This document shows, piece by piece, positions 9,451 through 20,711 of a stretch of DNA of 64,000 bases. The translations under genes and the position numbers were made by a program. Source of the DNA: Chlorobiota bacterium (GTDB lineage: Bacteria > Bacteroidota > Chlorobiia > Chlorobiales > Chlorobiaceae); assembly GCA_016866305.1 (NCBI GenBank), contig VGMX01000008.1:1-64000 (forward strand). Direction: 5' to 3'. Every line of letters starts with the position of its first letter. Positions within the stretch are counted from its first letter, which is position 1. The notes under the pieces are model-generated. The model made no database searches, was not told where the DNA came from, and was given only the letters and a program-made list of their open reading frames with translations.

Positions 9451-11866
9451 ATGATGATGACTCCGCAGGATCCCGGATTCGAGAGCGGCGGACCGCTTGC
9501 AATGGAAGAGCTTGAAGCGCTCGATGCCTACTGGAGGGCGGCAAACTACCTGTCTGTCGGGCAGATTTTTCTGCTCGACAACCCGCTGCTTCGACAGCCG
9601 CTTCTTCCGGAACATGTCAAGCCCCGGCTGCTCGGCCACTGGGGAACCACTCCCGGCCTGAATTTCATTTACGTTCATCTCAACCGGGTGATCAGGGAAC
9701 GTGATCTCGACATGATTTTTATTGCAGGCCCGGGTCACGGCGGGCCTGCGCTTGTCGCCAATGTGTGGCTCGAGGGCACCTACAGCGAGTATTACCCCGG
9801 CATATCTGAAGATGAGGCCGGCATGAAGCGGCTGTTCCGGCAATTTTCCTTTCCCGGAGGTGTTCCCAGCCACGTAGCACCTGAAACACCCGGGTCGATC
9901 CATGAAGGCGGTGAACTCGGTTATGCTCTTTCGCATGCGTTCGGGGCGGCATTCGACAATCCCGATCTTGTTGTTGCCTGCGTTGTCGGTGATGGCGAAG
10001 CCGAGACGGGTCCGCTTGCGGCTTCATGGCATTCCAGCAAGTTCCTCAATCCTTCGCGCGACGGCGCGGTACTTCCGGTACTGCACCTGAACGGGTACAA
10101 GATTGCCAATCCGGCGCTGCTTGCACGCATGCCGCATGATGAACTGGAGAGTCTCCTGAACGGCTATGGCTACAAACCCTGGTTTGTCGAGGGATCCGAT
10201 CCCGCCCGGATGCACCAGGCAATGGCAGCAGCGCTTGATGCCTGTCTTGACGAAATCCGTGAGATACAGCGGGAGGCTCGATCTCACACCCTTCCGGAAC
10301 GTCCGTTGTGGCCGATGATCGTACTGCGCTCTCCGAAAGGATGGACCGGTCCGTCCGAGGTTGACGGTCTGAAAACCGAGGATTTCTGGCGTTCCCATCA
10401 GGTGCCGTTCAGTGACGTGCGCACCAGTCCCGCACATCTGGCCCAGCTTGAAGCGTGGATGAGGAGCTATCGGCCGGAGGAGCTGTTCACCCCGGACGGC
10501 GGACTGAAGCCTGAACTGAAACAGCTTGCCCCGACCGGACAGCGGAGGATGGGCGACAATCCGCACGCCAACGGCGGACTCCTGCTCCGGTCTCTGAAAA
10601 TGCCGGATTTCAGGGAGTATGCGGTTACGGTTCCTTTTCCCGGATCGGTGGAAGCCGAAGCAACAAAGGCGCTGGGCGCGTTTCTTCGCGATGTCATGCG
10701 CCTGAATGAAGGGACGTCGAATTTTCGGGTGTTCGGGCCTGACGAAACCGCATCCAACCGGCTCGGTTCCCTTTTCGAAGTTACCGGCAGATGCTGGATG
10801 GACAGTATCCGGCCTTATGACGATCACCTTTCCCGGAACGGTCGGGTCATGGAGATTCTTTCCGAACACACCTGTCAGGGCTGGCTCGAAGGGTATCTCC
10901 TGACCGGTCGCCACGGCTTTTTCTCGTGCTACGAAGCATTCATCCATATCATCGATTCGATGTTCAACCAGCATGCCAAATGGCTGAAGGTGATGAAAGG
11001 CAGCATTCCGTGGCGCAGACCGGTGGCCTCGCTCAACTATCTGCTTACCTCGCATGTGTGGAGGCAGGATCACAACGGGTTTTCGCACCAGGATCCGGGG
11101 TTCATCGACCACGTGGTGAACAAGAAAGCGGACGTTATTCGCGTTTATCTGCCTCCGGATGCCAACACACTGCTTTCGGTAGCCGATCACTGCCTGCGTT
11201 CCCGCAACTATATCAACGTCATTGTCGCCGGAAAGCAGCCCGCGTGGCAGTGGCTCGACATGGATGCTGCCGTCCGCCACTGTACGAGCGGTATCGGCAT
11301 CTGGGAGTGGGCATCGAATGATCTGGAGGACGGTGATCCCGATGTGGTCATGGCCTCTGCCGGCGACGTGCCGACGCTTGAAACGCTTGCCGCGGTAGAG
11401 ATGCTGAGGGAGATGCTGCCGGATCTCAGGGTGCGCGTGATCAACGTGGTGGACCTCATGACGCTCCAGCCGCGCGAGGAGCATCCCCACGGCCTGAAGG
11501 ACAGGGATTTCGACGATATGTTCACCACCGACAAACCGGTCATTTTCGCCTACCACGGTTATCCCTGGCTGATTTCACCGGCTGACCTATCGTCGCACCA
11601 ACCACGCCAACCTGCATGTTCGCGGCTACAAGGAGGAGGGCACGACTACCACGCCGTTCGATATGGTCGTGATGAACGATCTCGACCGGTTCCATCTTGT
11701 CGCCGATGTGGTCGACCGGGTGCCGAAGCTGCGGCAGCGTGCGGCTTATGTGAAGCAGTATGTCAGAGACTGTCTGATCAGCCATCGCGAGTATATTCGC
11801 AAATACGGCGAGGATATGCCGGAAATCCGCAACTGGCGCTGGAAAGGAGAGGGAGGCCAGTCATGA
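9451..11866 (+). pseudogene. xfp: Xylulose-5-phosphate/fructose-6-phosphate phosphoketolase, interrupted by a +1 frameshift near 11573-11575
   Basis: Phosphoketolase is a ThDP enzyme that cleaves xylulose 5-phosphate or fructose 6-phosphate with phosphate to acetyl phosphate plus a triose or tetrose phosphate. The start at 9451 has a good AGGAGA ribosome-binding site. The family motifs are present: [44 protein letters not shown], and [16 protein letters not shown] with ThDP contacts. Frame 1 is normal up to YHGYPWLI (11574). One extra T in the run 11573-11575 then shifts the frame. The expected continuation [18 protein letters not shown], ending in WRWKGEGG, is found at 11576-11866 in frame 2. 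Restoring the frame gives about 804 residues, the usual family length. The shifted frame stays open into corA. Either a true mutation or a sequencing or assembly error could explain this. Confidence 0.9.
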
Positions 11867-12993
11867 AGAGAAAGGAAAGCGCCCGCCAGCGGCATGAAAG
11901 TCAGGCAAAAGCCGCGACCCGGCCGATGCGGAAGGTTATGCACAGCCATTCACGAAAAATCGGGCAGCCGCCCGGCACGCTCTTTCATACGGGCGAGCAG
12001 AAAATCGTGCGTCCTGTCATCACGGTTTTCGGTTACGACGAGGAGCGTCATGTCCGGTTGCAGGTGGATTCGATCGCCGAGTGCCGTGCGCTGCGGGAGC
12101 GGTTCAGGGTGCTCTGGGTCAATATCGATGGCCTGCATGAGGTGCGGGTCGTTGAAGATGCCGGACGGGAGTTCGGCATTCATCTGCTTACGCAGGAGGA
12201 TATCCTGCATACCCAGCAGCGTCCGAAAATCGAGGAGTTCGACGACTACCTGTTTCTCGTGCTGGAAATGCTCGGTACCGCAGGGGATTCGGATGAGGTT
12301 GTCGAGGAGCAGTTGAGCATGGTACTGGGCAAGGGGTATGTCATCACCTTTCAGGAAAAACCGGGAGACATGTTCGATGGGATCCGCGAACGGATTTCCA
12401 CTTCCGGAACCGCGCTGCGCAAACGCGGTGCGGATTATCTTGCCTACGCCCTCATCGATGCGGTTGCCGATAACTACTTCAAGGTTCTCGAACAGTTCGA
12501 AAGCCGTATCGAGCTGCTGGACACGCAGTTGCTCGATCAATCCGCAAATACCGCATTCCAGTCCATCTACACGCTGAAAAAGGAGCTGATTCTTCTGCGC
12601 AAATCAGTCTGGCCCATGCGGGAAATCATCAACAGCATCAGCCGTGACGGATTCAGCGTTATCGACGAGGCATCGACAGGCCCGTTTTTCAGGGATATCT
12701 ACGACAACATCATTCTGGTCATCGAAACCGTGGAGACTTACCGCGATATTGTGATCGGCATGTACGACACCCGGCTTGCCATCGTGAACAACCGCATGAA
12801 CGAGATCATGAAGGTGCTCACCATTATCGCCACGGTGTTCATGCCGCTCTCCTTCATTGCCGGGGTGTACGGTATGAATTTCCGTTATATGCCGGAACTT
12901 GCATGGAGATGGGGTTATTTCGCCGTACTGGGATTCATGGCAGCTGTTTTTGCCGGCATGATGCGCTATTTTCGTACGAAACGGTGGTTTTAG
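11863..12993 (+). CDS. corA: CorA family magnesium/cobalt transporter
   Basis: CorA forms a pentameric inner-membrane channel for Mg2+ uptake. The ATG at 11863 overlaps the TGA of the frame-restored phosphoketolase (ATGA), giving a 376-residue protein. The N-terminal cytoplasmic alpha/beta domain and long stalk helix end in two C-terminal membrane helices. The first of these carries the signature YGMNF after [10 protein letters not shown], and the protein ends in the basic tail RTKRWF. The reading frame is continuous with the shifted upstream phosphoketolase frame, so an automatic caller would produce an 1180-residue fusion. I regard 11863 as the real start because family homology begins only after it. 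Confidence 0.9.
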   Translation: MKRKESARQRHESQAKAATRPMRKVMHSHSRKIGQPPGTLFHTGEQKIVRPVITVFGYDEERHVRLQVDSIAECRALRERFRVLWVNIDGLHEVRVVEDAGREFGIHLLTQEDILHTQQRPKIEEFDDYLFLVLEMLGTAGDSDEVVEEQLSMVLGKGYVITFQEKPGDMFDGIRERISTSGTALRKRGADYLAYALIDAVADNYFKVLEQFESRIELLDTQLLDQSANTAFQSIYTLKKELILLRKSVWPMREIINSISRDGFSVIDEASTGPFFRDIYDNIILVIETVETYRDIVIGMYDTRLAIVNNRMNEIMKVLTIIATVFMPLSFIAGVYGMNFRYMPELAWRWGYFAVLGFMAAVFAGMMRYFRTKRWF

Positions 12994-13012
12994 CGCTCCG
13001 AGTGAATAGGAA

Positions 13013-13513
13013 TCAATGATTTTCTTCGTACTTTTTCTTTTGTTTCTGCCCGGTAAAGTAGGTCAGCCCGGCCACGACAACTCCGATGGCTCCGCCCAGA
13101 TAGAGTATTTCCGTTTCACCGTGCCATTTGACGACATGGCCGAGGAAGACTACGGCCATGACCACTACAATGACCCCGATCAGCTTGCTTTTCAGATCGT
13201 CAAGATTGTGGATCACCAGCCAGTCGGGCAGAGAAACGCTGTTGTCGATAAACAGCTCATATAATCCGAGCGACATGATATAGAGCGCCGTTGCGACAAG
13301 GAACAGATCGGCGTTTTCAATGAAGCCGAGAGCGAGTGTCTTGGCTCCCTTGGAAGAGACCGTTCCGTACTCGATGGTTGCAAGGATCTGCTGTACAACC
13401 GATATGCTGCCGTAAACGAGCAGGGCCAGTGCCGAGATGAAGGTGCCGGCGACGGCGATGATGATAAGGTGCCGGGTCGAGGAGAGCAGATTGCGGATGA
13501 TGGTCATGATCAT
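13013..13513 (-). CDS. UPF0114 (YqhA) family membrane protein
   Basis: This is a 166-residue integral membrane protein of the UPF0114/YqhA family, whose function is not established. Three or four hydrophobic helices are visible: LIIIAVAGTFISALALLVYG, LFLVATALYIMSLGLYELFI, and a C-terminal pair VIVVVMAVVFLG and LGGAIGVVVAGLTYF. The family-typical ENADLFLVATALYI and LYELFID segments are present. The start at 13513 is one of two nearby ATGs (the other is 13507); reading further upstream adds a non-conserved extension. It is convergent with corA (19 nt between stops) and divergent from the CIA30-domain gene. Confidence 0.85.
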   Translation of the reverse strand: MIMTIIRNLLSSTRHLIIIAVAGTFISALALLVYGSISVVQQILATIEYGTVSSKGAKTLALGFIENADLFLVATALYIMSLGLYELFIDNSVSLPDWLVIHNLDDLKSKLIGVIVVVMAVVFLGHVVKWHGETEILYLGGAIGVVVAGLTYFTGQKQKKKYEENH

Positions 13514-13683
13514 GGTTGTCGGTGATGATTTTTTTACTGAAAAGAATGTACTAATTATCAGGAATACTTGATTACCGGTAGTGACGGGTTTTTGCTGACG
13601 ATCTGCCGAACAGATGCCGCACGATGTGCTTGCCGGCTGAAGGTGGCAAACTCGTTTTTCCGAACCGGAATCATCCAAGTCTC

Positions 13684-14205
13684 ATGTTTTCTATGAATGC
13701 AGAAAAGCTGATCTGCGATTTTTCCTCGTCCTGCTGTCTCGACTGGCACAGTGTTGACGACGTGGTGATGGGCGGGGTGTCGGGCAGTCGTTTTCGCCGC
13801 AACCCTGACAATACCGGAACGTTTGAAGGGTTTCTGTCGACGGATAACAGCGGAGGATTCGCTTCGGCACGAACATTTCTTCCGTACCGGGATTTCAGTG
13901 CGTATAGCGGTATCCGGCTTTGTGTGCGAGGTGACGGAAAACGGTACAGTTTCCGCATACGCAACGACGACCGTTTCGATGGCATCGTCTTCAAAAGTGA
14001 TTTCGATACCGTTCGCGGTGCATGGATTGAGGTGTCTCTTCCGTTTTCCGGTTTCAGGGCAGCTTTCAGGGGCCGAACCGTCGAGGGAACGCATCCCCTC
14101 GATCCTGCCAATATCGTGCAGATAGGAATTCTCGTTTCAAAAAAGCAGGTGGGATCGTTCTCGCTCGATATTGACTGGATCCTAGCCTATCGTGACGGTC
14201 GGTAG
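13684..14205 (+). CDS. CIA30 (NDUFAF1-like) domain protein
   Basis: The 173-residue protein resembles the complex I intermediate-associated protein 30 domain, a galactose-binding-like beta-sandwich named for a mitochondrial complex I assembly factor. In bacteria its role is unknown. The family pattern is visible as WHSVDDVVMGGVSGSRF near the N-terminus, then GTFEGFLSTDNSGGFASAR, RGDGKRYSFRIR and a C-terminal IGILVSKKQVGSFSLDIDWI. No signal peptide is seen. ATG codons at 13684 and 13693 are both possible; longer readings add unconserved residues. A metallopeptidase gene follows 101 nt downstream. Confidence 0.85.
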   Translation: MFSMNAEKLICDFSSSCCLDWHSVDDVVMGGVSGSRFRRNPDNTGTFEGFLSTDNSGGFASARTFLPYRDFSAYSGIRLCVRGDGKRYSFRIRNDDRFDGIVFKSDFDTVRGAWIEVSLPFSGFRAAFRGRTVEGTHPLDPANIVQIGILVSKKQVGSFSLDIDWILAYRDGR

Positions 14206-14306
14206 CGACGGTTTCTTTTGTCTTGCCCCAGGGTGCATTGTGGTGACTTTTCCTGCGGAAGGGAGCGGTTCCATCACAGCTTTGTCAACATCAACTATCT
14301 CGGGTC

Positions 14307-15155
14307 ATGTTGTGGAAAGGCCGCAGACAGAGTGCGAATGTCGAGGACCGGCGCGGAAGCGCCATGCCGGCAAGGTTTGCCGGAGGCGGGATCGGAACGC
14401 TGGTCATCCTGTTGCTTGTATGGCTTCTGGGCGGTAATCCGCTCGATGTGCTGCAGTCGCTCGACGCTCCTCCGGGCAGCTCTCCTGTTGAAACCTCAGC
14501 GCCGCAGGCAGCCGGCGATTCGCGCCGGGAGTTCGTTGCCGTGGTGCTTGCCGATACCGAAGATGTGTGGGGCGCTCTTTTCCGGGATCAGGGCATGAGT
14601 TACCGCCCGCCGAAGCTGGTGCTGTTCAGCACCATGGTGCAGTCCGCATGCGGGCTTTCACAGGCCGCAACAGGTCCGTTTTACTGTCCCGGTGATGAGA
14701 AGGTCTATATCGATCTTGACTTCCTTGAGGATCTGCAGCAGCGGTTGCATGCGAAGGGTGATTTTGCTGTGGCCTATATCATCGCCCACGAGGTCGGTCA
14801 TCACGTCCAGAAGCAGCTCGGCATCACCCGCAGGGTCATGGCCTTGCAGGACCGTGTTTCCGAGGCCGAGTTCAATCGCTCCATGGTTCGTCTTGAACTG
14901 CAGGCGGACTTTTTCGCGGGAGTCTGGGCGCACCATGCAAAACGTCTTGACCTGCTTGAAGCCGGAGACCTTGAAGAGGCGGTGAATGCTGCCGCAGCGG
15001 TCGGGGACGACCGCATCCAGAAACAGACACAGGGGTATGTTGTGCCCGACTCGTTCACTCACGGAACGTCGGAACAGCGCAAGCGATGGTTCTACAAGGG
15101 GTATGAGACCGGAGATATCACCCGGGGAGACACCTTTTCCGCTGCCGGGCTCTGA
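14307..15155 (+). CDS. YpfJ-type neutral zinc metallopeptidase, membrane-anchored
   Basis: This 282-residue protein belongs to the putative neutral zinc metallopeptidase (YpfJ) family. The cytoplasmic N-terminus KGRRQSANVEDRRG is typical of the family and is followed by one membrane anchor (about residues 27-44, GTLVILLLVWLLGG). The periplasmic domain contains the zinc motif HEVGHH in YIIAHEVGHHVQ (about 158-166) and a downstream ELQADFFAG segment that supplies the third ligand. Conserved cysteines occur in QSACGLSQAATGPFYCP. Physiological substrates are unknown. It is convergent with hisF, with only 7 nt between the stops. Confidence 0.9.
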   Translation: MLWKGRRQSANVEDRRGSAMPARFAGGGIGTLVILLLVWLLGGNPLDVLQSLDAPPGSSPVETSAPQAAGDSRREFVAVVLADTEDVWGALFRDQGMSYRPPKLVLFSTMVQSACGLSQAATGPFYCPGDEKVYIDLDFLEDLQQRLHAKGDFAVAYIIAHEVGHHVQKQLGITRRVMALQDRVSEAEFNRSMVRLELQADFFAGVWAHHAKRLDLLEAGDLEEAVNAAAAVGDDRIQKQTQGYVVPDSFTHGTSEQRKRWFYKGYETGDITRGDTFSAAGL

Positions 15156-15162
15156 GGGGTGC

Positions 15163-15918
15163 CTACAGCCTGACCGGAATGCCTCTCTGGCGCAGATATT
15201 CCTTGGCCTGACGGATGGTGTACTGCCGGAAATGGAAGATCGATGCCGCAAGGGCCGCATCGGCTTTTCCTTTTGTGAAGCCCTCGTAGAGGTGTTCGAG
15301 ATTGCCCGCTCCTCCCGAGGCGATGACGGGAATGTGCACCGAGGTGGATACTCTCGAAAGAATGTCATTGTCATACCCTTCCTGTGTGCCGTCCCGGTCC
15401 ATGCTCGTCAGCAGGATCTCTCCGGCGCCGAGATCCTGTACCTGCTGTGCCCATTCGACGGCTTCATGTCCGGTCGGTCTTTTGCCCGAGTGGGTGTGTA
15501 CCATATGCCTGCCGTCGATTTTTTTTACGTCGATGGCCACCACGACGGCCTGGGCGCCATATTTCTCGGCAATCCGGGAGATCAGTTCGGGTTTTTCCAC
15601 CGCCGCGGTGTTGACCGATACCTTGTCCGCTCCATGCATGAACACCTCCCTGGCTCGTTCAACGGAGTTGATGCCGCCGCCGACGGTCAGGGGAATGAAG
15701 ACCTCCCCGGAAACTTTCAGCACCTCCTCAAGTGTCGTTCTGCGCGACTCTATGGATGCGGAGATATCGAGAAAGACCAGTTCGTCGGCAAGCTCGCCGT
15801 TGTAGAAACGCGCCTGCTCAAGAATTGAACCGGCGTCCCTGAGCCCTTCGAAATTGATTCCCTTGACGACCCTGCCGCCGGTCACATCGAGGCAGGGAAT
15901 GATTCTTTTTGCTAACAT
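15163..15918 (-). CDS. hisF: Imidazole glycerol phosphate synthase, cyclase subunit
   Basis: HisF, the cyclase half of the HisF-HisH complex, uses ammonia from HisH to convert PRFAR into imidazole glycerol phosphate and AICAR in histidine synthesis. The ATG at 15918 gives 251 residues, the standard family length, beginning [20 protein letters not shown] with catalytic Asp11. The second catalytic Asp is in [14 protein letters not shown] (about 130), and the phosphate-binding loops TVGGGI and ASGGAGN are intact. No other his gene is in the window. The 232-nt upstream gap holds an AT-rich block (15980-16005) likely to contain its promoter. Confidence 0.95.
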   Translation of the reverse strand: MLAKRIIPCLDVTGGRVVKGINFEGLRDAGSILEQARFYNGELADELVFLDISASIESRRTTLEEVLKVSGEVFIPLTVGGGINSVERAREVFMHGADKVSVNTAAVEKPELISRIAEKYGAQAVVVAIDVKKIDGRHMVHTHSGKRPTGHEAVEWAQQVQDLGAGEILLTSMDRDGTQEGYDNDILSRVSTSVHIPVIASGGAGNLEHLYEGFTKGKADAALAASIFHFRQYTIRQAKEYLRQRGIPVRL

Positions 15919-16050
15919 GAGGCGGTCTTGATGTTCAGGTTCCAGCAGGTAAGAAATCAATAAACATAAAATCTCCAACAAAATTGTAAAGGTATTATAT
16001 TATCGGGCGCCTTGACAACCGGCTTCGCCGGGGGCTCATGCGGCATCAAG

Positions 16051-16118
16051 ACCCTGCGGTTCCGGAAGCTGTCGGCTTTTTCAACCTCCGGACATTCCGG
16101 GTGTGCCGCGAGCAGGGT
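16051..16118 (+). other. Possible structured 5' leader of the small Cys-rich gene
   Basis: ACCCTGC (16051-16057) can pair with GCAGGGT (16112-16118). Nested inside, CCGGAA (16062-16067) can pair with TTCCGG (16095-16100). The resulting two-tier helix would lie in the leader, 33 nt before the ATG at 16151. I do not recognise a known riboswitch class, and chance pairing in GC-rich DNA is possible. Confidence 0.3.
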
Positions 16119-16150
16119 TTCAATTCAGCTGAAAAAAAGAGGGAGGAACC

Positions 16151-16483
16151 ATGAAGTTTCCTGTTTGTGATTATGCCGAATCCGTTGAAGGATTTTATTC
16201 CCAGTGCGCAGGATGCCCGATTGAAAGCAGGACTCCCGGCTGCGCTCTCGACGAGATGGATGACGGAACCTATGAGTTTGTCGGAGACACCCCGCATGGA
16301 GGGGTCAGGGCGGTTTTCTGTTTCAAGGATAATGCCGGCAACCAGGTTTCCAAATACGACGCTGTTCATGTCGAGATCCATGAACTCGATGCATCGGGAA
16401 CGCTGGTCACGATACTGTACGGTATGGTCGATCCCGAAGGGATGATCTACCTGAAAAAGTCCTCCCGCAGTGATACGGAGTGA
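16151..16483 (+). CDS. Conserved small Cys-rich protein of unknown function
   Basis: I do not recognise this 110-residue protein. It has an excellent ribosome-binding site (GGGAGGA, 6 nt before the ATG). Four cysteines are clustered near the N-terminus (C6, C19, C22, C31, spacing C-x12-C-x2-C-x8-C), with a fifth at C57, compatible with a small metal or Fe-S site or disulfides. The remainder looks like alternating beta strands (HVEIHELDASGTLVTILYGM). No signal peptide or membrane segment is evident, so it is probably cytoplasmic. It precedes the ferredoxin-NADP reductase gene by 53 nt on the same strand, so a redox-related role is only a contextual guess. Confidence 0.75.
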   Translation: MKFPVCDYAESVEGFYSQCAGCPIESRTPGCALDEMDDGTYEFVGDTPHGGVRAVFCFKDNAGNQVSKYDAVHVEIHELDASGTLVTILYGMVDPEGMIYLKKSSRSDTE

Positions 16484-16530
16484 TAACGGACACTGCTTCA
16501 CGTTCTAAACCGGCATTGAACCGCCATTGA

Positions 16531-18484
<1,954 letters not shown>

Positions 18485-18499
18485 CCCTCTTCTTCAACG

Positions 18500-19375
18500 A
18501 TGAGTACGGAAACTGTTTCCATAGCGCTCGTGCAGACCTCCTGCGGTGAACATCCCCTGGAAAATCTCGATAAAGCGTGTCTGAAAATCCGCGAGGCCGC
18601 TGCAGCCGGGGCTCGGATCGTCTGCCTTCAGGAGCTGTTCACCACACGTTATTTCTGCCAGACCGAGACCTACGAGCCGTTCGAATTCGCCGAAGCGGTT
18701 CCCGGGCCGTCCACCGACCGTTTACAGGTGCTTGCCCGGGAACTCGATGTGGTGGTAGTTGCCTCGCTCTTCGAAAAAAGGGCGAGAGGGCTCTATCACA
18801 ATACCGCAGCGGTTATCGATGCCGACGGCAGCTATCTCGGCAAGTACCGCAAGATGCATATTCCGGACGATCCCGGGTTTTACGAAAAATTCTATTTCAC
18901 CCCCGGCGATCTGGGCTACCAGGTGTTTGATACCCGATATGCCCGCATTGGCGTGCTGATCTGCTGGGACCAGTGGTATCCTGAAGCGGCAAGGCTTACC
19001 GCGTTGCGCGGCGCCGAAATCCTGTTTTACCCTACAGCTATCGGATGGGCATCTTCGGAGCATTCCGCGGAGGTTCGCAAAGCCCAGCAGCAGGCATGGA
19101 AAACCATGCACCTTTGCCATGCTGTGGCAAACGGCGTGTTTGTTGCCGCGGCTAACCGGGTCGGTGCGGAAGGCGAACTTGAGTTCTGGGGGAACAGCTT
19201 TGTCTGCGATCCGTTCGGGCAGGTCATTGCCGAGGCTGCGCATCAGGATGAAACCGTTCTCACGGCCGCCTGCGACCGGAGCCGCATCGGATATTACCGG
19301 GCACACTGGCCGTTTTTGCGAGACCGGCGCATTGAAACCTATGGTGAACTGCAGAAACGCTTTATCGAAGAGTGA
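18500..19375 (+). CDS. aguB: N-carbamoylputrescine amidase
   Basis: AguB hydrolyses N-carbamoylputrescine to putrescine, CO2 and ammonia, the last step of the arginine decarboxylase/agmatine route to polyamines. The 291-residue protein is a nitrilase-superfamily enzyme with the Glu-Lys-Cys triad: Glu in CLQELF, Lys in YRKMHIPDDPGFYEKFYF, and Cys in VLICWDQWYPEAARL. The dozens of residues around the Cys match the AguB subgroup rather than other nitrilases. It starts 15 nt after menA. Agmatine deiminase (aguA, 20712) supplies its substrate but is separated by a protease gene. Confidence 0.94.
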   Translation: MSTETVSIALVQTSCGEHPLENLDKACLKIREAAAAGARIVCLQELFTTRYFCQTETYEPFEFAEAVPGPSTDRLQVLARELDVVVVASLFEKRARGLYHNTAAVIDADGSYLGKYRKMHIPDDPGFYEKFYFTPGDLGYQVFDTRYARIGVLICWDQWYPEAARLTALRGAEILFYPTAIGWASSEHSAEVRKAQQQAWKTMHLCHAVANGVFVAAANRVGAEGELEFWGNSFVCDPFGQVIAEAAHQDETVLTAACDRSRIGYYRAHWPFLRDRRIETYGELQKRFIEE

Positions 19376-19439
19376 GCGAGCGTTGCTGTGCAATACCCCG
19401 AACCTGGCATGAGGAGGGCTGCCCTGGCAGTATCAGGTT

Positions 19440-20690
19440 ATGAATGCATATGGCGTCCTGATTGCCTCGGTGCTGCTGTTGAACCTTTTTTTGAAGGGTA
19501 TCGCAGAGGGTCTCAACCTGAAGGCCTCACGCGGGGGTCTGCCGGAAGAGTTTCTTGGAACTTTCGATCCCGGGGTCTACCGGAAGTCGCAGGCATATCT
19601 GCGGGCCACGACAGGATTTTCCCTGTTCGCTGCATTTTTTGACCTTCTTCTGCTTTTTGTTTTCTGGTTCTCCGGCAGTTTCGACACGCTTGACCGGTTT
19701 TGCAGGGGGCTCGGACTCGGGCCGGTTCCGACCGGCTTGCTCTTTATCGGAGCGCTCATGCTGCTTCAGTTTCTTGTCGGTCTTCCGTTCAGTCTCTACC
19801 GCACGTTCGTGATCGAGCAGCGGTTCGGCTTCAACAAGACAACGCCTGCCGTTTTTCTGGGCGATACCCTGAAATCGCTCCTGCTTGTCCTGCTTATCGG
19901 TACGCCCGCTCTTGCCGCACTGCTCTCTTTTTTCGGTTATGCCGGCCAGAACGCCTGGCTCTGGGCGTGGGGTGCCTTTGCAGGGTTCACTCTCGTGCTG
20001 CAGTATGTGGCTCCGACCTGGATCATGCCGATTTTCAACCGGTTCGAACCGCTTGCCGATGGTGAGCTGAAAACCGCTATTCTGAGCTATGCGGCTCAGA
20101 CGGGCTTTCCGCTGTCGGGGGTTTTCGTGATCGATGGTTCGAAACGCTCATCGAAAGCAAACGCTTTTTTTACCGGATTCGGGCGTCGCAAGAGAATCGC
20201 CCTGTTCGATACCCTCATTGCCAACCACTCCATCGATGAGCTCGTTGCCGTCATTGCGCACGAAACCGGTCATTTCAAACGCAAACACGTGCTCGTCACC
20301 ATGGCGCTCGGCATGCTCAATCTCGGTATGATGTTTTTTCTGCTGTCGCTCTTCATGAACAACCGGCAGCTTTTCGATGCGTTTTTCATGACCGATGTGT
20401 CGGTGTACGGCAGTCTTGTTTTTTTTATGCTGCTGTATACCCCGGTCGAATTCCTGCTTTCCGTTTTTCTTCAGGGTCTGTCGCGAAAACACGAATATGA
20501 AGCCGATGCCTATGCGGTTGCAACTTCGGGGAAAGGGGCCGCGCTGGTGGAGGCATTGAAAAAACTTTCTCGCAACAACCTGTCGAACCTGACCCCGCAC
20601 CCGTTTTATGTTTTCCTGAACTATTCCCATCCTCCACTGTCCGACCGGATCATGAGAATACGGCAACGGGCCGGTTGCGTGAGATCCTGA
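19440..20690 (+). CDS. M48 family metallopeptidase (Ste24/CAAX protease-like), integral membrane
   Basis: This 416-residue protein belongs to peptidase family M48A, which includes the Ste24 CAAX prenyl proteases and bacterial relatives that degrade membrane proteins. The zinc motif is VIAHETGHFKRKH (about residues 276-288), and the third ligand lies in KHEYEADAYAVA (about 350). At least six hydrophobic helices flank the catalytic domain, including one near the N-terminus and a pair after the HExxH. The conserved VIDGSKRSSKANAFFTGFG segment is intact. It sits between aguB and aguA, which it does not obviously serve. Bacteria lack prenylated CAAX proteins, so the natural substrate is unknown. 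Confidence 0.92.
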   Translation: MNAYGVLIASVLLLNLFLKGIAEGLNLKASRGGLPEEFLGTFDPGVYRKSQAYLRATTGFSLFAAFFDLLLLFVFWFSGSFDTLDRFCRGLGLGPVPTGLLFIGALMLLQFLVGLPFSLYRTFVIEQRFGFNKTTPAVFLGDTLKSLLLVLLIGTPALAALLSFFGYAGQNAWLWAWGAFAGFTLVLQYVAPTWIMPIFNRFEPLADGELKTAILSYAAQTGFPLSGVFVIDGSKRSSKANAFFTGFGRRKRIALFDTLIANHSIDELVAVIAHETGHFKRKHVLVTMALGMLNLGMMFFLLSLFMNNRQLFDAFFMTDVSVYGSLVFFMLLYTPVEFLLSVFLQGLSRKHEYEADAYAVATSGKGAALVEALKKLSRNNLSNLTPHPFYVFLNYSHPPLSDRIMRIRQRAGCVRS

Positions 20691-20711
20691 ACCGCCATCC
20701 AGAGAACAATC

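Noticed and set aside
10024-11556. Long minus-strand open frame (510 codons) over the phosphoketolase gene
   Set aside because: Antisense shadow of a conserved coding region with no recognisable motif and no ribosome-binding site.
9451-12993. A natural phosphoketolase-CorA fusion protein of 1180 residues
   Set aside because: The joining segment (11576-11862) is nonsense in this frame but encodes the conserved phosphoketolase C-terminus in the adjacent frame, ending in an ATGA overlap with corA. A single inserted T explains it.
16012-16017. TTGACA on the plus strand as a -35 for the small Cys-rich gene
   Set aside because: No acceptable -10 hexamer at 16-18 nt spacing.
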